The notes under the pieces were generated by a model, which saw only the letters and a program-made list of their open reading frames with translations, did not search any database and was not told where the DNA came from. 64,000 bases of DNA, taken from Bdellovibrionales bacterium RIFCSPHIGHO2_01_FULL_40_29 (lineage in GTDB: Bacteria > Bdellovibrionota > Bdellovibrionia > Bdellovibrionales > Bdellovibrionaceae). Numbering within the stretch: position 1 is the stretch's first letter; the number at the start of each line of letters is the position of its first letter. The stretch lies in assembly GCA_001771815.1 (NCBI GenBank), contig MEPU01000007.1, forward strand, positions 124,001-188,000, written 5' to 3'. The position numbers and the translations under genes are program-made. Shown piece by piece: positions 39,347 to 46,650 of the stretch.

Positions 39347-40090
39347 TTGAAATTTTTTGAACGCTTTCTCGTATTGAGTTTTATTTTGAGCCTAAGCCTA
39401 ACAGCTTGGGCTTTTAAAGTTCCGTCATTAACTGGCCCCGTGATAGACGAGGCCGGAATGTTATCGAATTCAGCCCGCCAGCAGATCGAACAATCCCTGT
39501 ATCAATTCAAACAATCCGGTGGCGCTCAAATTCAAGTCTATATTGCCAAGTCATTGCAAGATGAGTCTTTGGAAAGTGTCACCATTCAAATTTTTGATCA
39601 ATGGAAATTGGGCGACGAGAAAAAAGATAACGGGATTTTATTTTTTATTGCCGCCGAAGAGCGCCGCATGCGTATCGAAGTCGGCCAAGGCCTCGAGGGT
39701 GATATTCCCGATGTGATCGCCAAGCGGATCATTGCCGATATTGTGACTCCGTTTTTCAAACGGGGTGAATACGATTTTGGCGTGGCCCAGGGTGTGGCAG
39801 CACTTCAAGGGTATTTAAATGCTTCGCCAGAGCAGAAGGCACAACTTCAGCAGAAACTTCAAGATTCTAAAGATCGTGGTGGTGTCGAAGGCAAAGCTAA
39901 AAAATATGGATTCTTTATTCTGCTAGGAATTTGGTTGCTGTTATTTTTGATCAATCCAGGAATGGCGCTGAATATTTTATTGTTTGCATTAGCCCGTGGT
40001 GGTGGTGGTGGCGGTGGCGGTCGATCGGGCGGCAGTTGGTCCGGTGGTGGTGGTCGATCATCCGGTGGCGGCGCTTCGGGGGGATGGTAA
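39347..40090 (+). CDS. TPM-domain protein with glycine-rich tail (YgcG-like)
   Basis: 247 residues with a TTG start at 39347 and a TTAGG a few bases upstream. Signal peptide (about 1-22, LTAWAF). The TPM domain (about 25-150) has GPVIDEAGMLSNSARQQIE, IQVYIAKSLQDESLE, GILFFIAAEERRMRIEVGQGLEGDIPD and FKRGEYDFGVAQGV. A transmembrane pair at about 182-215 is followed by a tail almost wholly of Gly and Ser ending SGGW. This is the standard companion of LemA. Confidence 0.92.
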   Translation: MKFFERFLVLSFILSLSLTAWAFKVPSLTGPVIDEAGMLSNSARQQIEQSLYQFKQSGGAQIQVYIAKSLQDESLESVTIQIFDQWKLGDEKKDNGILFFIAAEERRMRIEVGQGLEGDIPDVIAKRIIADIVTPFFKRGEYDFGVAQGVAALQGYLNASPEQKAQLQQKLQDSKDRGGVEGKAKKYGFFILLGIWLLLFLINPGMALNILLFALARGGGGGGGGRSGGSWSGGGGRSSGGGASGGW

Positions 40091-40091
40091 A

Positions 40092-40721
40092 ATGAAAATG
40101 AAAATAGATTCCCCTAAAATTGAAAAAGCCATAGATGATTTTGAAAATCATGTCGATTGTGAATTGATTCCCGTGATCACTCGGCATTCTAGTTACGTCG
40201 AGCATATTGCTTGGGTGATATCGCTATTGTTACTGATTCTATTTATTGGGATTATCGATTTGTTATTTCAAGATTCTTGGCAATCAAAGACAGTTTATTA
40301 TGCAACAGCTCCGGTTCTTGCCATTATTTTAGGTTTTTTGCTGGATAAATCTGATCTAGTAGATCGTTTCTTTATTTCTAAAAAAGAGCGTGAACGCCAA
40401 GTCTGGGAAAAGGCTCAACGTATCTTTTTATTAAAGCGTAACGAGGCCCATAAGAGCCGTCAGGCCCTATTGCTGTTTGTATCTTTGATGGAGCGTCGAA
40501 TCGTTATTTTTCCAGACCCTGGAATGCAATTGCCGGGTTTAGATGCTTTGCAAAGCAAAATGCTTAAAATTATTCAAGCTGACTTCAAAAACGGGCGCTA
40601 TGAGCAGGGCTTTTTAGATGCAATCCAGTTTTTAAAGACCGAACTAGCTACAAAGTACCCCCAAACCCAGCAATCTTCACAAAATCACTATGCGAATAAG
40701 TTGATTTGGTGGGACGTTTAG
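40092..40721 (+). CDS. TPM-domain membrane protein
   Basis: 209 residues from the ATG at 40092, right after the preceding stop; the GGGGGG of the glycine codons serves as ribosome binding site. A longer frame reaching back to 39996 only reads the glycine repeat in the wrong phase. N-terminal TPM half (KIEKAIDDFENHVDCELIPVITRHSS), two membrane helices (about 39-58, 70-87), then the second TPM half (RRIVIFPDPGMQLPG, DFKNGRYEQGFLDAI). Third gene of the lemA cluster. The C-terminal tail is Gln/Ser rich. Confidence 0.88.
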   Translation: MKMKIDSPKIEKAIDDFENHVDCELIPVITRHSSYVEHIAWVISLLLLILFIGIIDLLFQDSWQSKTVYYATAPVLAIILGFLLDKSDLVDRFFISKKERERQVWEKAQRIFLLKRNEAHKSRQALLLFVSLMERRIVIFPDPGMQLPGLDALQSKMLKIIQADFKNGRYEQGFLDAIQFLKTELATKYPQTQQSSQNHYANKLIWWDV

Positions 40722-40748
40722 CATATCTTTTTTGAATCAATAATCCGT

Positions 40749-40824
40749 GCAGTCGTAGTTCAATGGATAGAATTCCCGGCTTCGAACCGGTAGGTTGCAG
40801 GTTCGAGTCCTGCCGACTGCACCA
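40749..40824 (+). tRNA. tRNA-Arg (anticodon UCG)
   Basis: A full cloverleaf including encoded CCA: 7-bp acceptor GCAGTCG/CGACTGC, D arm GTTC...GAAT, anticodon loop CTTCGAA with TCG at 34-36, and T arm GCAGG-TTCGAGT-CCTGC. Discriminator base is A. The anticodon stem is CCCGG/CCGGT, so the 27-43 pair is a C-U mismatch. Reads CGA (and possibly CGN) arginine codons. A run of eight T follows CCAC directly and may terminate transcription. Confidence 0.95.
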
Positions 40825-40865
40825 CTTTTTTTTGGGCTTAAATCAATAGGCTACGGTTAATCCAT

Positions 40866-41777
40866 TTAAATAGGCTTTATTTTTCCGGCAGAAATTGAAA
40901 ATTGCTTTTTAAAAACATGAGAAAATGCGGATTCTGATTGATACCCAACCTGAGAAGCCACTTCAGAAACTAGTTCTCCTTGAGATAAAAGAGACCATGC
41001 CAGTTGCATTCTTAACCACGTTAAATATTCGAAAGGTGTTTGCCCGCTCAATTGTTTAAACTTTTGAGCAAAAGTCGTTCGAGATAAACCAGCCTCTTTT
41101 GCCAAACTTTCTAAAGACCAATTCTTTTCAAGATTCAAATGCACTTGATTCATCGCCCGAGCTATCTGAGGATTTGCATAAATTGATAAAAGTCCCTGTT
41201 TGTTTTGGTTAACTTGAATGTAATACCTGAGAGCGTATATAAATAGTAGTTCGGAAAGAGAATTAAGAATAACCTGTTTTGCAGGGGACTCGCCAAGGTT
41301 CTCTTTAATTATTAAATCTAAAACAGGTGTCAGCCATTCTTTTGAGTCTTCATAAGGAATAATAATCGCAGTAGGTAATGCCTTTAATATTTCGTCACTT
41401 CCTCTGTGGTTAAAAATAATTTCACCGCAAAGCAACCCTGTGTCGTTAGAAGTTTTATTTAGTTGAAAGCTAAAAACCTCTGTTTTCGCTTTTTCTTTCT
41501 TAGTATTTCCCATAGTATGAGGAACTTCTTTGGGGAATATAACCATATCTCCGTATTTAATAATTCCATCAAAAATTTTCGGTATCTTAAGGTAACACTC
41601 ATGAGCCGTTACAATATGAAAGCAAGTCGAGCCAATTTCTCTTTCCGCGACCTGCCAATTTCCGCAAATTTTCGCATTTTGATAAATGCTAACATTCATC
41701 TTTAATAACCAAAGGATATGAGAAAAAGCATCAGTTCCGTACTTACTCGCAGTTTTATTGGGTTTTATAGCATTCAT
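40866..41777 (-). CDS. AraC-family regulator with cupin domain
   Basis: 303 residues. The N-terminal cupin-like sensor (about 15-180, Cupin_6 type: DAFSHILWLLKMNVS, YGDMVIFPKEVPHTMG) is followed by the C-terminal double helix-turn-helix: WSLESLAKEAGLSRTTFAQKFKQLSGQTPFEYLTWLRMQLA and SEVASQVGYQSESAFSHVFKKQF. It is divergent from the AhpD-like gene with about 70 bases between, and is the obvious candidate regulator of it. The start has no strong ribosome binding site. Confidence 0.92.
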   Translation of the reverse strand: MNAIKPNKTASKYGTDAFSHILWLLKMNVSIYQNAKICGNWQVAEREIGSTCFHIVTAHECYLKIPKIFDGIIKYGDMVIFPKEVPHTMGNTKKEKAKTEVFSFQLNKTSNDTGLLCGEIIFNHRGSDEILKALPTAIIIPYEDSKEWLTPVLDLIIKENLGESPAKQVILNSLSELLFIYALRYYIQVNQNKQGLLSIYANPQIARAMNQVHLNLEKNWSLESLAKEAGLSRTTFAQKFKQLSGQTPFEYLTWLRMQLAWSLLSQGELVSEVASQVGYQSESAFSHVFKKQFSISAGKIKPI

Positions 41778-41846
41778 AATTCGACTTAAACACCTTAGTA
41801 TAAATTAAGTCAAGAAGGCTTAAAACCACTCAAAAAAGGAGAACAT

Positions 41847-42392
41847 ATGAATCAATTTAAATTCTACACCGCAGAAGCAGCGCAGGGTGAATCAAAAGAA
41901 TTACTTTTAGGAATTAAAAGCAATTTTGGATTTATTCCTAACATGTTTGCATACATGGCAGAAGCGCCAACAACAATCCAAGCCTATCTGCAACTGAATG
42001 AGCTTGTCGCAAAGACTTCGTTTACGGTTTCTCAGCAACAAGTCGCTTTGCTTGCGGTGAGCGTAGAAAATGAATGTGGCTTTTGTGTGATTGCACACCG
42101 AGCTATCGGTAAAATGAAAAAAGCTAATGTAGAAAGCTTAACTGCCATCGCAGAAAATAAAGAAGTAACAGACCCAAAAGATAAGGCGTTAGCTCATTTT
42201 GTTCGAACAGTTGTTAAAACAAAAGGAAAACCAACGGAAAAAGATGTCGAACAATTTTTAAATGCTGGCTTCACAAAACAGCAAGTTTTAGAATCTATAC
42301 TTATGGTCTCTATAAAAACTTTATCTAACTATATTAATTATTTAGTTAAATCAGAACCTAATAAAGAATTATTAGAACTTTTAAAAGCTTAG
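41847..42392 (+). CDS. AhpD-like carboxymuconolactone decarboxylase family protein
   Basis: 181 residues. The CxxC redox pair and histidine of the AhpD family are in ECGFCVIAHRAIGKM (about 72-80), with the preceding NELVAKTSFTVSQQQVALLAVSVENECGFC. The N-terminal FIPNMFAYMAEAP is typical of the peroxidase-related subgroup. Likely a small disulfide-active antioxidant enzyme. AAGGAGA gives a strong ribosome binding site. An intrinsic terminator follows directly. Paired with the divergent AraC regulator. Confidence 0.9.
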   Translation: MNQFKFYTAEAAQGESKELLLGIKSNFGFIPNMFAYMAEAPTTIQAYLQLNELVAKTSFTVSQQQVALLAVSVENECGFCVIAHRAIGKMKKANVESLTAIAENKEVTDPKDKALAHFVRTVVKTKGKPTEKDVEQFLNAGFTKQQVLESILMVSIKTLSNYINYLVKSEPNKELLELLKA

Positions 42393-42397
42393 TTTTC

Positions 42398-42432
42398 ACA
42401 TCCCAAAGATTTTTCTTTGGGATGTTGTTTTT
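42398..42432 (+). terminator. Strong intrinsic terminator
   Basis: ACATCCCAAAGA at 42398-42409 and TCTTTGGGATGT at 42414-42425 form a perfect 12-bp stem with a TTTT loop, followed by TGTTTTT. It separates the AhpD-like gene from the SRPBCC gene. Confidence 0.9.
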
Positions 42433-42447
42433 ATTAAAGGAGCTCAA

Positions 42448-42888
42448 ATGAGAATTATTAGTTTAACTGAAAAAATAAACCGAGATCAAAAAATTATTTG
42501 GAAGTGGATTTCCGATTATGGAAATATTCATCGAATTCACCCAGCACTAACTCACTCATACATCGTAGGTGACAAACAGTGTGGAGTAGGTGCTATCAGA
42601 GTTTGTGAAATGCCCGGAAAGAATTTTATGAAAGAACAAGTGGTAGAGTGGGAAGAAGGTAGGTTTTTTACAATAGAACTCATCGAGACCTCAATGCCTA
42701 TGAAGTCCGCTCGAGCCACAATCGGAATTAATGAACTAGCTGAAAACTTAAGCGAGCTTTACATGAAAGTTTCTTACACACCTAAATTTGGTGTTTTCGG
42801 AAAAATCATGGATATTTTAGTGTTACAATTTATGATGAAAAAAATGATGGAAGGCATTTTTAAAACTTTAAAAAAAGAAATAGCTTAA
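42448..42888 (+). CDS. SRPBCC family (polyketide cyclase/dehydrase-like) protein
   Basis: 146 residues with the helix-grip START-like pattern: an N-terminal strand MRIISLTEKINRDQKIIWKWISDYGNIHRIHP, central strands with GVGAIRVCEMPGKNFMKEQVVEWEEGRFFTIELIE, and a long C-terminal helix (FGKIMDILVLQFMMKKMMEGIFKTLKKEI). These proteins bind or transport hydrophobic small molecules; the ligand is not known. AAAGGAG precedes the ATG, but a strong terminator separates it from the gene before, so read-through or its own promoter is needed. Confidence 0.82.
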   Translation: MRIISLTEKINRDQKIIWKWISDYGNIHRIHPALTHSYIVGDKQCGVGAIRVCEMPGKNFMKEQVVEWEEGRFFTIELIETSMPMKSARATIGINELAENLSELYMKVSYTPKFGVFGKIMDILVLQFMMKKMMEGIFKTLKKEIA

Positions 42889-42890
42889 GG

Positions 42891-42925
42891 ACGGTAATTC
42901 CTAGTCTTACGGGGTCAGATACCGT
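42891..42925. repeat. Short inverted repeat with GGGGTCAGATACC
   Basis: ACGGTA at 42891-42896 and TACCGT at 42920-42925, the latter in GGGGTCAGATACCGTTACC. The wording recalls REP/RAYT-type palindromes seen at gene ends in proteobacteria, but only one copy is visible and no RAYT transposase is present. Confidence 0.3.
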
Positions 42926-42974
42926 TACCTTCAAGAATTTTTGAAATTTTCCTAGTTCATGAGGAACTGGTATT

Positions 42975-43544
42975 TTAAATTCTACAAAGATTCTGAAAGT
43001 GCAGATCGAGCTCATGCGGAAGTGCTTTTATTCTCCCCTCGAGCCATTGTTTAAGTATTGAAAAAAAGGCTCCGGCATAGAAGTGAGATTTTATCTCAAG
43101 TTCGATGGCGCTTAGTTTTGAACTTCGCTCATCAGCTTGAAGCTCATGTTTAACTAACTCGACAACCATTTCAAAAGCTCTTTTCTGAACAAGAACTCCA
43201 CCACGATTTCCGAGTAGGGCTTTAAATAAAAGTCTATTTTGATTGGCATGATCAAGCAGCGGGAGCGAAAATTTAAATACAGTCTTTTTTTTACTCTGAG
43301 ATTCTAGACTTTCATTTTTTACATGTGCGGTGAGTTCATTCATTAACTCGTCAAAACCGCTTAAGAGCAGGTCATCTTTATCTCTGAAGTGCGCATAAAA
43401 AGTCGATCTACCCACGTTTGCATGATCTAAAACATCTTGGATAGTGACGGCATCGTATCCTTTGGAGACAATTAAAGGAATCAATGCTTTTCGTATCAAT
43501 CCTTGAGTTCTCAAAATTCGACGGTCCACTTTTTTATTTTTCAT
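42975..43544 (-). CDS. TetR-family transcriptional regulator
   Basis: 189 residues from the ATG at 43544 (MKNKKVDRR), with AAGAGG just upstream; the longer frame to 43595 lacks a start signal and would cover the operator-like repeat. N-terminal helix-turn-helix: TIQDVLDHANVGRSTFYAHFRDKDDLL. The C-terminal ligand and dimerisation half resembles the TetR_C group (HFYAGAFFSILKQWLEG). It is divergent from the sterol-desaturase-like gene, which it most likely represses. Confidence 0.92.
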   Translation of the reverse strand: MKNKKVDRRILRTQGLIRKALIPLIVSKGYDAVTIQDVLDHANVGRSTFYAHFRDKDDLLLSGFDELMNELTAHVKNESLESQSKKKTVFKFSLPLLDHANQNRLLFKALLGNRGGVLVQKRAFEMVVELVKHELQADERSSKLSAIELEIKSHFYAGAFFSILKQWLEGRIKALPHELDLHFQNLCRI

Positions 43545-43577
43545 TAAACCTCTTTTTATAAAACAAATGGCATGGTT

Positions 43578-43595
43578 TTGTTCTGTATCGAACAA
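43578..43595. promoter_or_regulatory. Candidate TetR operator
   Basis: A perfect TTGTTC-N6-GAACAA dyad between the TetR gene and its divergent neighbour. A second palindrome AACATGTT (43657-43664) and a direct repeat ATCAAACA (43631 and 43650) lie in the same gap. Any of them could be the operator. Confidence 0.45.
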
Positions 43596-43698
43596 TTGCC
43601 CCCAAGCTGTCTCTTGTGTCCATTTTATTTATCAAACATAATGTATTATATCAAACAACATGTTCGAAATGTAAAAAGTTTTTAAAGGGAGATAACTC

Positions 43699-44553
43699 GT
43701 GAAAAGATTAATTACCTATACTTTGTACCCGGTCTTGCTATTTTCAATCTTTGGTTTATTTTATGCTGCGCAAACGTATGGGTGGGATTTGAAAATGACG
43801 TTCGCAATTATGGCCGGTGTCAGAATTGTCGTTTTACTAGCTACAGAATTTTTATTCCCAGCAAAAAAAGAATGGATGATATCGTGGGGATCATTTCTTA
43901 GAGATCTAAAGTACATGATGAGCGGCGGCGCAATTTTAGGGTTACTAAATTTAATGGGTGTTTGGCTTGCGATTGATTACAGTCGATTTAATACGGGAAT
44001 ATTTCAGGACGTCCCAGTATGGCTTGAATTAGTTATTACGATACTTATCTATGAGTTTTTTCAGTATTGGTATCATCGGTACAGCCACGAAAATCTAGGT
44101 CCACATGGCTTTTGGTTTTGGAAAGTTCATGCAGCCCATCATCTGCCTGATAAAGTTTATTTACTTATGCACCCGGCCGGGCATCCGATCAATTTCTTAA
44201 TTACACTTTTTATTGTTCAAGCACCTTTGGTTTTATTGGAATCAAAACCAGAAGTCATTTTTCTTTTTAATGCACTTTTAGGGCTGCAAGGGTTGGTTTC
44301 ACATTTTAATGTTGAAATCAAAGTGGGATTTCTTAATTACATTTTAGTTGGAACAGAGTTGCATCGATTTCATCATAGCGCTGACCCTAAAGAGGCAAAA
44401 AACTATGGTGTTCTTACAAGTTTTTGGGATATTGCTTTTGGTACATTTTATTACCACCCTGACTTGCCAGCGAGATTGGGTGTGTTCGACGAAGAAAGTT
44501 ACCCCCGTAGCAATGAATTTATCAAGGTGATGAAAATGCCTTTTGTGAAATAA
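43699..44553 (+). CDS. Sterol desaturase/hydroxylase-superfamily membrane protein
   Basis: 284 residues. The histidine clusters of the fatty acid hydroxylase/sterol desaturase family are present: YWYHRYSHE (about 117), WKVHAAHHLPD (about 137), HPAGHPINF (about 155), VSHFNVEI and ELHRFHHSADPKEAKNYG (about 219), which together bind di-iron. Five or so membrane segments. It hydroxylates or desaturates a lipid or isoprenoid substrate of unknown identity. Controlled by the divergent TetR gene (inference from position and operator-like dyads). AGGGAGA is upstream of the start. Confidence 0.9.
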   Translation: MKRLITYTLYPVLLFSIFGLFYAAQTYGWDLKMTFAIMAGVRIVVLLATEFLFPAKKEWMISWGSFLRDLKYMMSGGAILGLLNLMGVWLAIDYSRFNTGIFQDVPVWLELVITILIYEFFQYWYHRYSHENLGPHGFWFWKVHAAHHLPDKVYLLMHPAGHPINFLITLFIVQAPLVLLESKPEVIFLFNALLGLQGLVSHFNVEIKVGFLNYILVGTELHRFHHSADPKEAKNYGVLTSFWDIAFGTFYYHPDLPARLGVFDEESYPRSNEFIKVMKMPFVK

Positions 44554-44802
44554 TGAGAGAGTTCACGCACAAAGTTCGAAACTCCTCAAGCTGGGCTCAC
44601 CATTTTTCTCGTAACACTGCCTTCTCAAATCCTAATAAGTTTATTTATATCGGCATGTAGTTCGACATATCCATTTTGTTTAAAGCTTTACAAGTTAAGT
44701 TGAATGCGTCTCGTATTAAGTCAGACGAGCAAGATTATTTGCAAGTTTGAACCGGACACTTCATAGTTTTTAAAGCACGTTAACTCAAAAAGGAATTTGA
44801 AA

Positions 44803-45945
44803 ATGAAATTGCATTTAAAAATTTTAGGTCTTTCATTGATTGTCTTGTCAACTTACTCAGCCCACGCCGTTGACGGTGTAACAGATACTGAAATCATCAT
44901 TGGTTCGAATCTGGTTTTGTCGGGTCCAACCCAAGATTTGGGGCAAGGTTTTAAAAACGGGTATGATCTGGTTATTAATAAAGTGAATGCCGCGGGTGGA
45001 ATTCATGGTAGAAAAATTAAATTGATTGTGAAGGACGACAAGTATGAGCCCATTGTTTCAAATGCAAATACAAAAACCCTGATCACTGCAGATAAAGTTT
45101 TTAGTTTGTTCGGGTATGTGGGGACTCCGACAACTCAAGCGTCGGTGCCTTTGATCGTTGAAAATAAAGTTCCACTATTGGGTATGTTTACGGGGGCCGA
45201 GATTTTTCGAAAGCCTGTGAATCCGTTGCTCTTTCATGTCAGAGCTTCCTATTATCAAGAAACGGAAAAGCTGGTTAAGCATTTTACGGAAGATCTTAAG
45301 CTGAAAAAAATTGCGGTGTTCATGCAACAGGATGCTTACGGAGCTGCGGGTCGCGATGGTGTGGTTGCGGCCTTGGAATCACGCGGATTAAAATTGGCAG
45401 CTGGTGGTGCTTATGAAAGAAATACTATTAAAATCGAGGCCGGATACGAAAGTATCAAGCAGGCGGCGCCGGAGGCTGTAATTTTAGTCGGTGCCTATAA
45501 AGCCTGTGCGGCATTTATTAAAAAAGCTAAAGCGGATGGTTTGAAAATTCGAATTGCAAATATTTCGTTCGTGGGAACTCGAAGTCTGGTTGCTGAAATG
45601 GGTGCGGATGGCGAAGGGACTTATATTTCCCAAGTGATGCCGAACCCATGGAAAAGTTCTTTTAAAGTTGCACAAGACTATCGTAAAAACATGGATGCCT
45701 CGGGAAATAAAAACTATGATTACACCAGCATTGAAGGCTATGTCAGCGCGTTGGTATTAATTGAGGCTTTACAGGCCGCGGGTAAAGATTTAACTCGCGA
45801 GTCGTTTCAAAATGCTTTACGTAAGCTCAACTCTGATATTGGTGGAGTCAAAATAAATTTTGCTGGTTCTCAGTTCGGTCAAAACCAAGTTTATTTGACT
45901 AAAGTTAAAGGGAAAGAAGTCATTGACGTCGAAAAGATGGATTGA
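44803..45945 (+). CDS. ABC transporter solute-binding protein, branched-chain amino acid type
   Basis: 380 residues from the ATG at 44803, with AAAAGGA before it; a TTG at 44797 is less likely. Signal peptide (cleavage after AHA near 24). The mature protein is the type I periplasmic binding fold of the LivJ/Leu-Ile-Val group: TDTEIIIGSNLVLSGPTQDLGQGFKNGYDLVINKVNAAGG, then KLIVKDDKYEP and a hinge at about 125-140. No permease or ATPase is next to it, so it is an orphan: either a partner of a distant transporter or a sensor subunit. The 249-base gap upstream holds nothing coding that I can see. Confidence 0.9.
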   Translation: MKLHLKILGLSLIVLSTYSAHAVDGVTDTEIIIGSNLVLSGPTQDLGQGFKNGYDLVINKVNAAGGIHGRKIKLIVKDDKYEPIVSNANTKTLITADKVFSLFGYVGTPTTQASVPLIVENKVPLLGMFTGAEIFRKPVNPLLFHVRASYYQETEKLVKHFTEDLKLKKIAVFMQQDAYGAAGRDGVVAALESRGLKLAAGGAYERNTIKIEAGYESIKQAAPEAVILVGAYKACAAFIKKAKADGLKIRIANISFVGTRSLVAEMGADGEGTYISQVMPNPWKSSFKVAQDYRKNMDASGNKNYDYTSIEGYVSALVLIEALQAAGKDLTRESFQNALRKLNSDIGGVKINFAGSQFGQNQVYLTKVKGKEVIDVEKMD

Positions 45946-45973
45946 GTGCCGTTATCATGTTTTAGCTCTTTAG

Positions 45974-46021
45974 AATTATACCCGGGTAATATTGACAATC
46001 GAATATTACCCGGGTATAATT
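45974..46021. promoter_or_regulatory. Perfect 20-8-20 inverted repeat, likely double operator of the DUF2239 gene
   Basis: Two 20-base arms (45974-45993 and 46002-46021) are exact reverse complements around an 8-base centre. Each arm contains the palindrome TACCCGGGTA, so the site reads as two operator copies on opposite strands. It ends 17 bases before the ATG of the DUF2239 gene, with AGGAG between. Either a tightly repressed promoter with a cooperative dimer pair, or an mRNA hairpin. No similar site is seen elsewhere in the window. Confidence 0.8.
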
Positions 46022-46038
46022 GAACTCAGGAGTTAAAA

Positions 46039-46608
46039 ATGAATACCTATACAGCCTTCGAGAGTTCTCAAAAATTAATCAGCTCTGATCTTGAAAAAGT
46101 TCTTTTAACCGTTAAGAAAAGACTCAAGTCAAATCGTGACGCCAGTATACTGATATTTAGTGATTCCACGGGGAAGCAGATGGATTTTGATCTGAGTGGA
46201 ACAGACGCGGACGTTATTGAACGACATAAAATCTATACCGCTCAAATGGCTTCGCCTCAATCTGGTGTTGGTCGTCCAAGGCTAGGTGTCGTTCCCCGGG
46301 AAATATCATTGCTGCCAAGTCATTGGGAGTGGCTGAACAATCAAACGGGCGGTTCTTCAGCGACAATAAGGTTATTGATTGATGAAAAAATGAAGTTGGG
46401 TGTATCGGATAAACAAAAGGTAAAAAAATCTCAAGAGGTGGTGTATAAGTTTTTAACCGTTATGGCCGGTGATTTGCCAAACTTTGAGGAAGCCATTCGA
46501 TATTTGTACCGATCTGATCGAAAGAAGTTTATTGAACTTATTTCTGATTGGCCGAAAGACATTGGGAAGCATGCTTTAATGTTGGCCGCAGATGTTTTTG
46601 AAAAATAA
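46039..46608 (+). CDS. DUF2239 family protein
   Basis: 189 residues. The family pattern is clear: TYTAFESSQKLISSDLEKVLLTVKKRL, ILIFSDSTGKQMDFDLSGTDADVIER, GRPRLGVVPREISLLPSHWEWLNNQTGGSSATIRLLIDE and a C-terminal helical half (FLTVMAGDLPNFEEAIRYLYRSDRKKF). The PRLGVVPREISLLPxHWEWL segment resembles a ribbon-helix-helix-like or small DNA-binding element, but function is unknown. It is controlled by the large inverted repeat immediately upstream. A decayed partial copy lies at 47957-48006. AGGAG precedes the ATG. Confidence 0.85.
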   Translation: MNTYTAFESSQKLISSDLEKVLLTVKKRLKSNRDASILIFSDSTGKQMDFDLSGTDADVIERHKIYTAQMASPQSGVGRPRLGVVPREISLLPSHWEWLNNQTGGSSATIRLLIDEKMKLGVSDKQKVKKSQEVVYKFLTVMAGDLPNFEEAIRYLYRSDRKKFIELISDWPKDIGKHALMLAADVFEK

Positions 46609-46650
46609 AAAATAACCGCATCTGCCAGGAAAATATGGTTTATAAAAATA

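Noticed and set aside
39996-40091. N-terminal extension of the second TPM gene reading MVVVVAVAVDRAAV...
   Set aside because: It is the glycine-rich tail of the gene before read in another frame. The ATG at 40092 has a good ribosome binding site and starts the conserved part.
40725-40860. Phage attachment site at the tRNA-Arg 3' end
   Set aside because: I looked for a second copy of the tRNA end in the window and found none, and no integrase is present.
42891-42930. REP/RAYT element
   Set aside because: Only a single imperfect copy is visible and no associated transposase; kept only as a low-confidence repeat.
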